Shown here piece by piece: positions 44,901-52,191 of a DNA stretch of 64,000 bases (position 1 is the stretch's first letter; the number at the start of each line of letters is the position of its first letter). Both the position numbers and the translations under genes were made by a program. This DNA is from CAUZIZ01 sp965218775 (lineage in GTDB: Bacteria > Acidobacteriota > UBA6911 > RPQK01 > JAJDTT01). Where the stretch lies: contig CBDCLS010000005.1 of assembly GCA_965218775.1 (NCBI GenBank), positions 2,418,001-2,482,000 on the forward strand. Reading direction: 5' to 3'. Under the pieces are notes generated by a model that was not told the DNA's origin, ran no database searches, and saw only the letters and a list, made by a program, of their open reading frames with translations.

Positions 44901-45088
44901 ATGGTCCCACCAGCGTGCTCTCCTCACTCCTCATGAAGGTTGACTTCACAGAACCTGTGTTCTCGATGCCGGACGGGGTGGGGGCCGTTGTGACCTTCGA
45001 CTTCGAAGTGTTGTCCCAGCCTCGCAGAGCTTTGAACCGCATTTCTTCCTTGAGTGCAACGGCGAGTGCAAATGTTACGACCCAGTAG
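41951..45088 (+). CDS. very large secreted repeat-domain protein with IPT/TIG domain
   Basis: The product has 1045 residues from a GTG start with an AGGA ribosome-binding site formed at the edge of the insertion sequence. The N-terminal signal or anchor is FLLPFFAVGVLILVGTGLQF. Two long units follow. Each has a strand region (SVTLINNAGVAAAGTIFLRK; TLVFMNNTALDADVAITIFD) with a glycine-rich edge (GWVEVVSDIPVSGSGGFDTF; GWVTAQSNVPVTGGAAFTLK) and a partner region (FAVANTSSKNDADVTLTLKR). An IPT/TIG domain is at ~780-860 (PQINAVSPSEAIGGGELEVS). This is the layout of acidobacterial surface proteins of unknown ligand. The insertion sequence lies directly upstream, so expression may depend on its outward promoter or be lost. 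The following gene overlaps its end by 17 bases. Confidence 0.75.
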   Translation: MTKRRFLLPFFAVGVLILVGTGLQFGQPDTEKPPPYSRIVRFVLKSLQLGWMKDLAVQIAETPLLRAEARKRLAHIVPSFRAQLVPRGITNGQGNFLLTFPHTANGSAGGLKIRSSVTLINNAGVAAAGTIFLRKSDGTDLIVTTDQGTGSSFQFNLGPGEVFRIETDGSGDLETGWVEVVSDIPVSGSGGFDTFDSNDRILSTVGVADSPRGQSFLVFLDRTDGKNTGFAVANTSSKNDADVTLTLKRLDGTVVATTSILLGPGRQLPRFVPEAFPELDLDGFVGILKLESATEISVTSLRTRGTLLTSLPTAPFVEVAEPDEDDVPPLVFARIADGIFGTLDFETTLVFMNNTALDADVAITIFDTNGQPLELGFGEKSGSSFSVTVPAGCAVQLVSDGTTNPGAVGWVTAQSNVPVTGGAAFTLKDRQSGRVLSDVGIPSSVVTDNMSLFVRVDESIDTGIGITEPTGFPTEVRFRLYGQSVADPAASLLRRGPTINRSPDFLEQRILTFNGLEHKGLFVSELFPDVPEVAERRLSGRLEVQAVFDGIGPILKVPMGGITLTARGALLTSQPVADHKTFFSPHFYFVPATEIAGSSPGFCLAYNQRSGELPIAAAEFTIGDVSLDLSGLETDEVGTYVLNASGFLIMGTLFIAPREDGSVDFFTLVNLAGDGESNLFTGQITNLAGGGIRIKTETDPNVYLSDQSSLSLGAYLTNICFDSGILQMPAEAGSIEITERFESAPPNLFSETLAVPLQTGERLIAERTSTYLVESPVAGAPQINAVSPSEAIGGGELEVSGSGFSSSGANTVTLSNGSSMELTVLEANSTRLLTRVPQGVQSSMLMVETDGQNSNPYQVRVAFAPDAAVIPASRQAGDHTPLKIEIRQQRGSISLLDFSLTNSLGEWNLSGLSADQKVGELEVVFPELSSLSEPTVLDLIVESMSGEVAVINAIDPSEDEPETQFVIRIERASDRLTATSPEIDGPTSVLSSLLMKVDFTEPVFSMPDGVGAVVTFDFEVLSQPRRALNRISSLSATASANVTTQ

Positions 45089-45647
45089 ATTTCTCCAGGG
45101 AGCCCTTTTGGAGCCGCGCGGAAAACGTCAGACGAGCACGCCCGACGGCTTAGGGAATCGCGGCCGAGCACAGGACTTTCTGTTGCTGATCCTCTCTCTG
45201 ATGGTGCTTCTTGGCGGATATGAGCTCGTGATAGGATGCAACGGCGAGGCGCCGGTTCCCAAGTCCTACACGGTCACGGACGGTCAGGAGATCAATAACA
45301 AGGGACGTCCGGTTCTGACCCCGGAACGGAGCCAGGCCCTATTATCCGAACATGATCCCTGTGTTACGGTTACATTGAAGAACACGGTCGACCTGCTCCC
45401 AAAGGTACAGTGCGAGGAGTGCGGAATGATCACCTGGGCGGTGCGGAGGGACAACGGTAACACGGTTACTCTAACCCCAATGGGGGATATCACAAGCGTC
45501 GAAATCTGCCGGCCTTCGGACGCGCCGCCCGACCAGATCAAGCGGACGCGTGTCCAGCTTGTTGGGCCATATAAGGCTAAGCTTCAAGCGGGCCTGGCAG
45601 ACAGGACGCGGCATGTCTCTATCCCTGTCATTTATCAACCGAGATAG
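45072..45647 (+). CDS. predicted lipoprotein of unknown function
   Basis: The product has about 191 residues from the ATG at 45072; a GTG at 45054 would add six residues. After a basic, low-complexity leader, a hydrophobic segment ends in a lipobox-like V-I-G-C (FLLLILSLMVLLGGYELVIG, then C). Mature residues include three more cysteines, two in the pattern C-x2-C (VQCEECGMITWAVRR) and one in EICRPSDAP. The leader is longer than usual for a lipoprotein. It overlaps the upstream surface-protein gene by 17 bases, and an Lgt-like gene follows, so the three are probably one transcript. I do not recognise a family. Confidence 0.55.
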   Translation: MLRPSRFLQGALLEPRGKRQTSTPDGLGNRGRAQDFLLLILSLMVLLGGYELVIGCNGEAPVPKSYTVTDGQEINNKGRPVLTPERSQALLSEHDPCVTVTLKNTVDLLPKVQCEECGMITWAVRRDNGNTVTLTPMGDITSVEICRPSDAPPDQIKRTRVQLVGPYKAKLQAGLADRTRHVSIPVIYQPR

Positions 45648-45667
45648 CCGGATTCCTCCTGAGTGTC

Positions 45668-46402
45668 ATGACCTCGCAGTTCGCCATCTGGCTGGCACTT
45701 TGCCTTGTCGCAGGGATGCCGCTCACCGAACGGCTTTCAGGTCAGCCCCGTCTGGCCCGACGGGCTTACCTATCGGGCCTCTGGGGAGGGATTATCGGCG
45801 CCCGTCTCTGGTACTCCTTTCAGTATGGTGACTTCGGTTTCGTCGGGGGCTGGGCCTCCTGGGGATTCGTCCTGGGCGGGACCGCGGGGGCGGTCTCGTA
45901 TCTGCGAATCGCCCAGGGGAAATGGGCCTTCGGGGACTTTGCCGACTCGGTTGCTCCAGCTCTGGCCGGGGGCGGCTCTCTGATGCGCCTCAACTGCTTC
46001 TCGATCGGCTGCAATTTCGGGAGTCCCACGGGCCTCCCCTGGGCGGTCCGTTATGGATCAGGCTCTCCGGCGTTCAGGAAACAGCTCGAAGACGGATTGG
46101 TCTCGCAGGATGCGCCTCTTACGCTCCCGATTCACCCGGCGCAGCTCTACGAGTCCTTCGCCCTGCTGATCGCCTTGGGAGCGATTCTGCTGCTGAGATC
46201 GAAGAGATACCTCCTTCTCAAAGGGGAGATCTTTCTCGGCGGTGTCCTCTTCTATAGCACCTTCCGCTTCTTGGTAGAGTTCCTGCGAGACGATGCTGGG
46301 GGCTACCATCCCCTCGGCCTGACCTTTGCCCAGGCGACTTCGATCGGCACCTTTCTGGTTGCCACCTTGCTCGTGGTCGGACGTAGGGTTGGATGGCTCT
46401 GA
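45668..46402 (+). CDS. Lgt-like prolipoprotein diacylglyceryl transferase paralogue
   Basis: The product has 244 residues with about seven membrane segments. Lgt-type motifs are present but diverged: GGGSLMRLNCFSIGCNFGSP, with the key arginine in the position of the G-R-I-G-N loop, HPAQLYESFALLIALGA, and FRFLVEFLRDD. The family attaches diacylglycerol to lipoproteins at the periplasmic face of the inner membrane. The variant arginine-loop with C-F-x-x-G-C suggests a paralogue of the housekeeping enzyme rather than the essential copy. Its position directly after a lipoprotein gene suggests a dedicated role in maturing that protein. That pairing is inference. Confidence 0.72.
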   Translation: MTSQFAIWLALCLVAGMPLTERLSGQPRLARRAYLSGLWGGIIGARLWYSFQYGDFGFVGGWASWGFVLGGTAGAVSYLRIAQGKWAFGDFADSVAPALAGGGSLMRLNCFSIGCNFGSPTGLPWAVRYGSGSPAFRKQLEDGLVSQDAPLTLPIHPAQLYESFALLIALGAILLLRSKRYLLLKGEIFLGGVLFYSTFRFLVEFLRDDAGGYHPLGLTFAQATSIGTFLVATLLVVGRRVGWL

Positions 46403-46569
46403 GATGGGAGTTCGTTAGGAAGTTGCCATTGCTGGACAAGTGAGGTTGGGGGGGCGTAACTGAGACAGATTCTCAGGATGCTTTTGCGGGGAAGCAGAGT
46501 GCGGGTAATATCAAGAAGCTAAAGAGGAGTTGGGCAGCGTGCCTTCGCGGCTGGGATGGAAAGGACGCC

Positions 46570-47100
46570 ATGAATCAGGAGACCAAACAAGCGAGACTGG
46601 TACTGATCCGGCGGATCTTTATTGCCCAGATATGTCTGGTGGCGGCGTTCAGCATCTTAGCCATTATTGGTTACTTCTGGCACGTCGGTACCTTCTTTTT
46701 CGCAGTTTTTCTCGGTTCCCTGGGCGGCAGCATTGACCTGCTGAGACGGGTACGAGGAGAAAAAGCTGCGATCATTGAGGAGTTGGCCGCTGACATGACT
46801 TCAACACTGATGCCAATCCTGTACGGTGGTCTGATGGCTGGGATAGCCTACTTGTTGTTCATGTCTGGGCTCCTCTCCGGCGAATCTAAGGATGGCCTGT
46901 TCACGAGCAACCTCTTTCCAAACTTCACAAAACCCACGGCTCCGAAAGCGAACTTGATCAAGCGTTTCATGGACATGGAGCCAATAGGGATGAAAGATGT
47001 TGGGAAGTTGCTGGTGTGGTGTTTTGTCGCCGGCTACTCTGAGAGATTCGTCACCGGAATACTGAAACAACTCGAGCGGCGTAGCGAGGGTGGGCAGTAG
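46570..47100 (+). CDS. membrane protein of unknown function
   Basis: The product has 176 residues with a strong ribosome-binding site (AAAGGACG). Three hydrophobic segments are seen: FIAQICLVAAFSILAIIGYF, VGTFFFAVFLGSLGGSIDLL and MPILYGGLMAGIAYLLFMSG. A conserved-looking C-terminal helix reads LVWCFVAGYSERFVTGILKQ. I know no family for it. The C-terminal pattern recalls membrane proteins annotated only as hypothetical in Bacteroidota and Acidobacteriota. The upstream 167 bases contain no gene. Confidence 0.6.
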   Translation: MNQETKQARLVLIRRIFIAQICLVAAFSILAIIGYFWHVGTFFFAVFLGSLGGSIDLLRRVRGEKAAIIEELAADMTSTLMPILYGGLMAGIAYLLFMSGLLSGESKDGLFTSNLFPNFTKPTAPKANLIKRFMDMEPIGMKDVGKLLVWCFVAGYSERFVTGILKQLERRSEGGQ

Positions 47101-47143
47101 CCGTTTCTTAAATCGAGGCAAGCCGCCATCGCGGAGAGAGTCT

Positions 47144-47725
47144 ATGCGTACGGCCTTCCTCATTTTGCGCTGCACCGTGTGTGCTTTGCTAACGGCGGTC
47201 TTCTGTGTGGACGATCGGGCGAGCGTCTTGGCTTCTCGGACGGGAGAAGGTCCGGCGCCCGAATCCCCCCGGGTCCGTCTCGTCGCGGGAGGTGAGTCGC
47301 ACCTTCCAGCCAGTCAGTGCCGCAAGATGATCGTCGGACCCGGCGTGAATCAACCGGATCCTTTCCCCGGATATAGGGGGTTCGTCGGTTGGGAATCTCC
47401 TGTCCGTCTCCGAGATAGGAGCATGCTCCTCACTTTCAACGCGGGTTATTGGCATATTTTGCCCCCACGCTCCAGGTACTGCCGGACGGCACTCTGGTGT
47501 GCCACTACGGCTGCTCCAACAGACCATGGATTCCTGATTGATGATACTTACGGATACTCGCGGAGCTGCTTGATGCCGGATGGGTCCGTCTACATCGCCT
47601 ATATCGAAAGCGGCGGCCACCGCACTCCCGATGCGCGAAACAACTCGATCTGGTCAATCAAGCTTAAGGTTCGACCCGACCATTCCGGAATCGAGCCGCT
47701 GCCGGTCTTGAATAGTGAGCAGTGA
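47144..47725 (+). pseudogene. decayed sialidase (BNR-type) gene
   Basis: The frame begins with a signal peptide (MRTAFLILRCTVCALLTAVF) and ends with the typical sialidase C-terminus LIDDTYGYSRSCLMPDGSVY, then IAYIESGGHRTPDARNNSIW. The middle is broken: around 47450-47540 the real sequence continues in another frame as PTLQVLPDGTLVCHYGCSNR, then the original frame returns. The expected Asp-box core is also missing, consistent with a large deletion. Only ~190 codons remain of an expected ~400. The next features to the right are the modular repeat and the IS1380 element, so the region looks degenerate. Confidence 0.75.
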
Positions 47726-47753
47726 ACAGTGCCGGAAGCAGCTGTAGCGAAGA

Positions 47754-47826
47754 GTGCCGCGAACTGTTGGTCCGCCAGTTGAACGGAGCCAGGTCCGACA
47801 GTGCCGCGAACGACTTGACCCGTTAG
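47754..47826 (+). repeat. modular intergenic repeat, copy B, left part
   Basis: Blocks GTGCCGCGAACTG and GACAGTGCCGCGAACGACTT match copy E at 59937, including a second upstream module of about 55 bases. The IS1380 element begins directly after TTAG at 47823-47826. The remainder of this copy is at 49517. Confidence 0.78.
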
Positions 47827-49516
47827 CCCGGATTTCTCAAGGAGAAAGCCGAAAGGGCGATTTTAGTCGATTTCTCGACGCCGGTCTGGGTCAAAGGCGC
47901 CGCTGAGGGCGGTGCAGAGTACGACAGGCGTCGTGAGGCCTGTGTCGAGCGCGGAAAACCGGTTTTTCAGACACACCTCAGGCGCCTCAGTTGCAGACGG
48001 CTGGGATTTCCGACTTTCCTTGGCTCAACCGAGCTGTTGAAGCTGGGCCAAGGCTTGGGCATAGAGTGCTTGGTAAGGATAACCCTCGCTCAAGGACAGA
48101 CTCACCCGCCGGACACTGACCCGAATCTGGCCTCCTATCTTCAACAGTTTGAGGCGAATTGTCTGGCATTGCGCCTTCGCCCACTGGGTCCCCTTCAAAG
48201 CGACACGCCTCAACGTGTGCAGCAGATTATAGGCCACCGAGGAGAACCACAACCGCAGCTGATTGCTCTTGATGAGGTGCGTCGAGGTCCGATCGGCAAA
48301 CAGCTCCAGCTGCTGTTCCTTGATCCGATTCTCCGCCTCCCCTCGCGCGCAGTACAGCTGCTCGTACAGCTTTTGGGCGGGCCACCGCTTCGCTCCCAGC
48401 GAGGTGACGACAAAGCGGGGATTGGATCCCTTACCCGTGTACTCGGCCTTGCCCACCACTCGCCGCTCTTGACTCCAGCTCTTGTGCGTCTGGTAACGAA
48501 AGTCCTTATAGACTCGGGCGCTGCTGCCGCTCGCTTGTTGAAGCGCCTGGGCCTGTTCCAGCTCCGACTCCAGGGTCCCCTCTAAGCGCTGATTGCGGGC
48601 CAGACCGAAGACGTAATCCACTCGATGCTCCTCACACCATTTCATCAACGCCTCGCGCGCAAAGCTGCTGTCCGCCCGCAGCGTAATGCGGACCTTCGGC
48701 CACTTCGCCCGCAGTTGTCCCACGATCCGCTCCATCTCCTGGACCGCTCCTTCGGAGCCATCCAGATTCGACACCCGCAGCTTCGCCCCCAGCACATACC
48801 CCTCGCAAAACACATACAGGGGCAGGTAGCAGTAACACCGGTAGTAGCCATGGTAGAAACGACCCTCCTGCTCTCCGTGCAGCGGATCATCCGTCGCATC
48901 CAGGTCCAACACCAGCTCCTTGGGTTTCCCGCCTCGCACCCGAATGAACTGCTCCACCAAAAATGCTTCCACCGCCGCTTCATCCACCGGCGTCTTGCGA
49001 TATTTATCCTGCGTCACCGAGGACAACTCCAAACGATTGAGTGTGCTCTTGCCCGCACACGCCTTGCCCCGATCCGCTTCCGCTCGCCGATCCCTCCCCA
49101 AGGGATCTTCCTTGCCGACCAACACCGCCATCAGCGGATCCGTCCGTAGCTCCTCATGATCGTTGAGATCCTCATAGCCCAAGGCCAGTCCATAAATCCG
49201 CTGCCCCACCAGATCCTCCACACTGAACTCGGTGAAGCGAGGATCCCGCCGGTCCCCAAAGCAGGCGGCCAAGCCGCGAATGAACCCATAGCGGTTCTCC
49301 ACCTCCCGTAACAGCAACCCTCCGGCGTCTGAAGTGATCTGTCCCCCGTTGAATTCTGCCTCGACTCGGCGACCCTCCAGCCCTTGAAACTCCAGCTTAG
49401 AAGCGATACACTCTGTCGTCATAGTAGTCAGCTCCTTGTGTTTGTTAAGTCTTTGTTAACACAGACTTTATACCACATTGAGCTGACTGCTTTTTCTTAT
49501 CCTTGAGAAATCCGGG
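47827..49516 (-). mobile_element. IS1380-family insertion sequence
   Basis: The element is 1690 bases with 17-base inverted repeats (CCCGGATTTCTCAAGGA at 47827-47843 and complement ending at 49516). It has a TTAG target duplication (47823-47826 and 49517-49520) and carries one complete transposase. It is inserted inside a copy of the modular intergenic repeat. Removing it and one TTAG restores a copy collinear with the one at 59937. Confidence 0.93.
48025..49422 (-). CDS. IS1380-family transposase
   Basis: The product has 465 residues. IS1380 hallmarks are ITSDAGGLLLREVENRYGFI, DPRFTEFSVEDLVGQRIYGL, ALGYEDLNDHEELRTDPLM and STLNRLELS. Candidate catalytic residues are in LVLDLDATDDPLHGEQEGRF (first aspartate), VRITLRADSSFAREALMKWC (second aspartate) and CARGEAENRIKEQQLELFAD (glutamate). 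The length and the frame are intact, so the enzyme is probably functional. Confidence 0.95.
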   Translation of the reverse strand: MTTECIASKLEFQGLEGRRVEAEFNGGQITSDAGGLLLREVENRYGFIRGLAACFGDRRDPRFTEFSVEDLVGQRIYGLALGYEDLNDHEELRTDPLMAVLVGKEDPLGRDRRAEADRGKACAGKSTLNRLELSSVTQDKYRKTPVDEAAVEAFLVEQFIRVRGGKPKELVLDLDATDDPLHGEQEGRFYHGYYRCYCYLPLYVFCEGYVLGAKLRVSNLDGSEGAVQEMERIVGQLRAKWPKVRITLRADSSFAREALMKWCEEHRVDYVFGLARNQRLEGTLESELEQAQALQQASGSSARVYKDFRYQTHKSWSQERRVVGKAEYTGKGSNPRFVVTSLGAKRWPAQKLYEQLYCARGEAENRIKEQQLELFADRTSTHLIKSNQLRLWFSSVAYNLLHTLRRVALKGTQWAKAQCQTIRLKLLKIGGQIRVSVRRVSLSLSEGYPYQALYAQALAQLQQLG

Positions 49517-49615
49517 TTAGCGGTATGACGCCAAGTTTCGAGGAGAGAGCCGGAGAACGGCAAGATTTTTGCTAACCCCGACAGAAGTTCTTTCTCGAAT
49601 GGGGTCAGCGCTACT
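49517..49615 (+). repeat. modular intergenic repeat, copy B, right part
   Basis: Continues the left part after the IS1380 element: GACGCCAAGTTTCGAGGAGA, GAGCCGGAGAACGGCAAGA, CTAACCCCGAC and AATGGGGTCAGCGCT. These blocks align with copy E at 60012-60107. Confidence 0.8.
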
Positions 49616-49624
49616 GGGGGTGGC

Positions 49625-50020
49625 CTAGGCAGAAAGGGTAGGTTGACGTTCTCCCCTGACGTAGCGAATTACATCAATGGTGTCGATGATGAGGGAAAGA
49701 CTGTTGACCATGACGATGGCGATGAGAGCGTAGGCAAAGAGACTTCCAGGTTCGGCAAGAGGCACCCGATACCCCAGCCAAACGACCATGGGTAGCCACA
49801 AGGCATGGCCTAACCCGAGAAGCCTTACAAAGCCTTTTTTGGAGAAGATCCAGGTCTGCAGAAGTGCGCCCGCCATCAATCCTCCTAACACAACCCGGGC
49901 CTCCAATGTCTCGAGAAAGATCAGGGCGGGGATCAGGTTCACCGAGAACAGGAACATGACCCAGATCACGATCGGTCCGGGCATGGAGAGGACAGCTCTG
50001 AAAAACTCGAAAACTCTCAT
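49625..50020 (-). CDS. small membrane protein, coupled to the GHL10-like gene
   Basis: The product has 131 residues with four hydrophobic segments (GPIVIWVMFLFSVNLIPALI, ARVVLGGLMAGALLQTWIFS, GLGHALWLPMVVWLGY, YALIAIVMVNSLSLIIDTID). The start ATG overlaps the stop of the upstream GHL10-like gene (ATGA). The last ~10 residues (YVRGERQPTLSA) are polar. Small proteins of this form are found in Proteobacteria and Acidobacteriota without known function. It is probably expressed with the GHL10-like gene. Confidence 0.62.
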   Translation of the reverse strand: MRVFEFFRAVLSMPGPIVIWVMFLFSVNLIPALIFLETLEARVVLGGLMAGALLQTWIFSKKGFVRLLGLGHALWLPMVVWLGYRVPLAEPGSLFAYALIAIVMVNSLSLIIDTIDVIRYVRGERQPTLSA

Positions 50021-51645
50021 CCGTACCGGATCCAGACCCTCAGCTCCTCCAACGTGACCGGCTGGGACGGATCCTCAGTTTCGGGACGCTGAACTGTGAC
50101 CTGAAAGGTGTTCTTTCCGCGGCGCAGATCACGGGTTTCCCACCCTGACCATCCCGCGTCCTCGCCCGTCATGGCTCGGGGTCGTGGCTGGGCATGTCCA
50201 TTGACCTGCCAGGAGATCCGGTCTGCGCGGGTGGCCGGGTCCCATCGCGTCTGGACCTCGATCCGGGCGGCCTTTTCGGGACGATCGGCGATCTTCAGAC
50301 CCAGATCGTAGCGGGCCGGACCGGACTGGGTGGTGAGGGACAGGGGCAGCTGTCCTGGCCACAGGGTCTCGTTCATGTAACCGACCCGCTTTCGATCCAG
50401 GTCGATCTGATACATTTTGTCCAGGTGGGCCAGACCATCCGGATCCCCGATCTCGGAAAGAGAACCGTATTGGTTGGTGGGATCCAGGAAGTTGAAGGTG
50501 TGCAGGCCGTCCACGCCGGCGTCCCAGAGCCGGTAGGCCGCGCCCCGGATCGCCTCGACATGACTAAAGACATGTTTCCAGCTGAGGCCGCCGTAGACCG
50601 GGATCCCGTGGTCGTGTCCCAGCTGGACCCATTGCTCCACTGGAAAGGAGTAGGGAAGCGATCCGAAGCCTGCGATCAGGATGTCGACCCAGCCCTGGGC
50701 GACCCACTCTTCCACGTCGAGTCCCACCGAGAGTGCCAGGGTCGGAGAGTCGGGCACTCGCATGGACAGTAGGATGGGCCGGCCTCGCTCCTTGCCACGG
50801 TTGTCCAGGACCTGGCGCACCTGATGGATGAAATCGGTCATCACCGGGAGGTGGCGCCTCTCCTGCCCGTACTTGAAGAGGAGGGGGTGGCGGCACCAAT
50901 CCAGCTCGATCCCCTCCAGGTCATAACGGCGGCTGGCTTCCTCTACCACTCCCAGAACGCGCTGCCTGACCTCGGGCTGGGCATAGTCGAAAGCTGGCCA
51001 GGAAAAGGAGATGGGCCCCATGGAGCTATTCCGAAACTTGTCGATGGTCCGCTCTCCACCCGCGCCCCAGTACTCAAGCAGGGCAGTGTGGGGATGTTCG
51101 CTCTCGCCCTTGATCCAGGGCAGGAAGTTCTGCTGAAATCGGTCGGAACGGATCCTCGACTGGAGCAGCTGGGGGTTTTCCAGCTTGAAGGGGGACCAGT
51201 ACTGGAGTCCGGAGTAGACGGCGCAATGGACATCGTTCATGCGGAGGGAGAAGAAGAACTCCATGCGGTTGTCATGGGCGAACTTGAGCGCAGGTTGGAC
51301 TGGGTCCGGCCCCAAAACCTGGATGTTTTCCCCGGGAAGTTCCCAGTGGGGGATGGTTGCAAATCCACAGTGGGCCAGACCGTTGACATGCGTGCCCTTC
51401 AGGGCATCCATTCGCTGGGACAGGTACTGTTGGACCGAATCGTATTTCGAGGGCCAGTTGGGCCGGCCCATTCCCTGAGCGATCCCGGCCAGATCATCGG
51501 CATCGTTGTTCCAGATGATGCGCCGTTTTCTGGGCAGTTCTTCCGGGGGTATCTGCTCTCGGCTGCAGCCGGATCCACCAGTTAACAGGGTTGTGGCCGT
51601 GGCGGCGGTCGCCGTCCTCTTGAGGAATCGTCTCCGGTTCTCCAA
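50017..51645 (-). CDS. exported GHL10-like glycoside hydrolase-related protein with Tat/lipoprotein signal
   Basis: The product has 542 residues from the TTG at 51645 (GGAGAGAACA before it), giving LENRRRFLKRTATAATATTL. The twin-arginine motif RRRFLKR and the later GGSGC lipobox-like site suggest a Tat-exported lipoprotein. The body starts KRRIIWNNDADDLAGIAQGM and has TIM-barrel features: DNRMEFFFSLRMNDVHCAVY, YDLEGIELDWCRHPLLFKY, RPILLSMRVPDSPTLALSVG and WVDILIAGFGSLPYSFPVE. LEGIELDW is the likely catalytic strand region. The last ~130 residues are a beta-sandwich. It is a more divergent relative of the gene at 36554. No sugar target can be assigned. Confidence 0.78.
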   Translation of the reverse strand: MENRRRFLKRTATAATATTLLTGGSGCSREQIPPEELPRKRRIIWNNDADDLAGIAQGMGRPNWPSKYDSVQQYLSQRMDALKGTHVNGLAHCGFATIPHWELPGENIQVLGPDPVQPALKFAHDNRMEFFFSLRMNDVHCAVYSGLQYWSPFKLENPQLLQSRIRSDRFQQNFLPWIKGESEHPHTALLEYWGAGGERTIDKFRNSSMGPISFSWPAFDYAQPEVRQRVLGVVEEASRRYDLEGIELDWCRHPLLFKYGQERRHLPVMTDFIHQVRQVLDNRGKERGRPILLSMRVPDSPTLALSVGLDVEEWVAQGWVDILIAGFGSLPYSFPVEQWVQLGHDHGIPVYGGLSWKHVFSHVEAIRGAAYRLWDAGVDGLHTFNFLDPTNQYGSLSEIGDPDGLAHLDKMYQIDLDRKRVGYMNETLWPGQLPLSLTTQSGPARYDLGLKIADRPEKAARIEVQTRWDPATRADRISWQVNGHAQPRPRAMTGEDAGWSGWETRDLRRGKNTFQVTVQRPETEDPSQPVTLEELRVWIRYG

Positions 51646-51837
51646 TGTTCTCTCCAAGTGAAGTCTGCCCAGTGACGGAGTTTCTGGCGTCGCGTCAAAC
51701 GCTACCCTGCCGCTTACCGGGCTGGGCCTCCGGGGCTGACGACAATCTATCACACAGCTGGATGGTTTTCCCTTTCTCGGGTTCGTAGCGGTGGTCTCCA
51801 GGCCGCCGTCTCCAGCCTTTGCCCCCGCCCTGCCCAA

Positions 51838-51876
51838 TGAGGCCAAGTTCCGAGGAGAGAGCTGGACAACAGCACA
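51838..51876 (+). repeat. modular intergenic repeat, copy C (partial)
   Basis: TGAGGCCAAGTTCCGAGGAG then AGAGCTGGACAACAGCA. It matches the corresponding block of copies B and E; the GCCGCGAAC module is absent. Confidence 0.75.
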
Positions 51877-51990
51877 ACCTCCGCCTGTCCTAGACCTGAA
51901 GTCGCCTCGAAACGATCCGGCGGCTGATCCGGTCGAGCGGCTCAGCGAGACGCTGAACTGCGTCCAGGAGCAGCCGCCAGGTCCTTTGAA

Positions 51991-52026
51991 AATCGGAAGT
52001 GATCGGAAGTAATTGGAAGTGATTGG
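51991..52026 (+). repeat. ten-base tandem repeat, 3.6 units
   Basis: Units read AATCGGAAGT, GATCGGAAGT, AATTGGAAGT and GATTGG. It is followed by related AAAGGC/AGAGGC repeats. A slipped-strand origin is likely. Copy number may vary between strains. Confidence 0.7.
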
Positions 52027-52191
52027 TAAAGAAAGGCAAAGGCAAAGTCAGAGGCAGAAGCAAGGGGAAGGGAGGATAAGGGTTTCCCTTGAAATGATCG
52101 TCCTCCAGCTGGTGGCGGCGCCGACCAGAAGCTACAATTGTGGAATCCAGTTTCTCAGTCGTGAAGGCTGGAAGGGGATGATGAGGTAGGA

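Larger units (their letters stand above)
51646..52191. other. intergenic region with a repeat copy and a short tandem repeat
   Basis: Seen here: copy C of the modular repeat (51838-51876) and a ten-base tandem repeat (51991-52026). A purine-rich stretch (52020-52080, AAAGGCAAAGGCAAAGT and similar) follows. I see no gene. The region probably carries the promoter for the gene at 52192. Confidence 0.5.

Noticed and set aside
51991..52090. Possible CRISPR-like array
   Set aside because: The units are ten bases without spacers, so this is a simple tandem repeat, not a CRISPR array.
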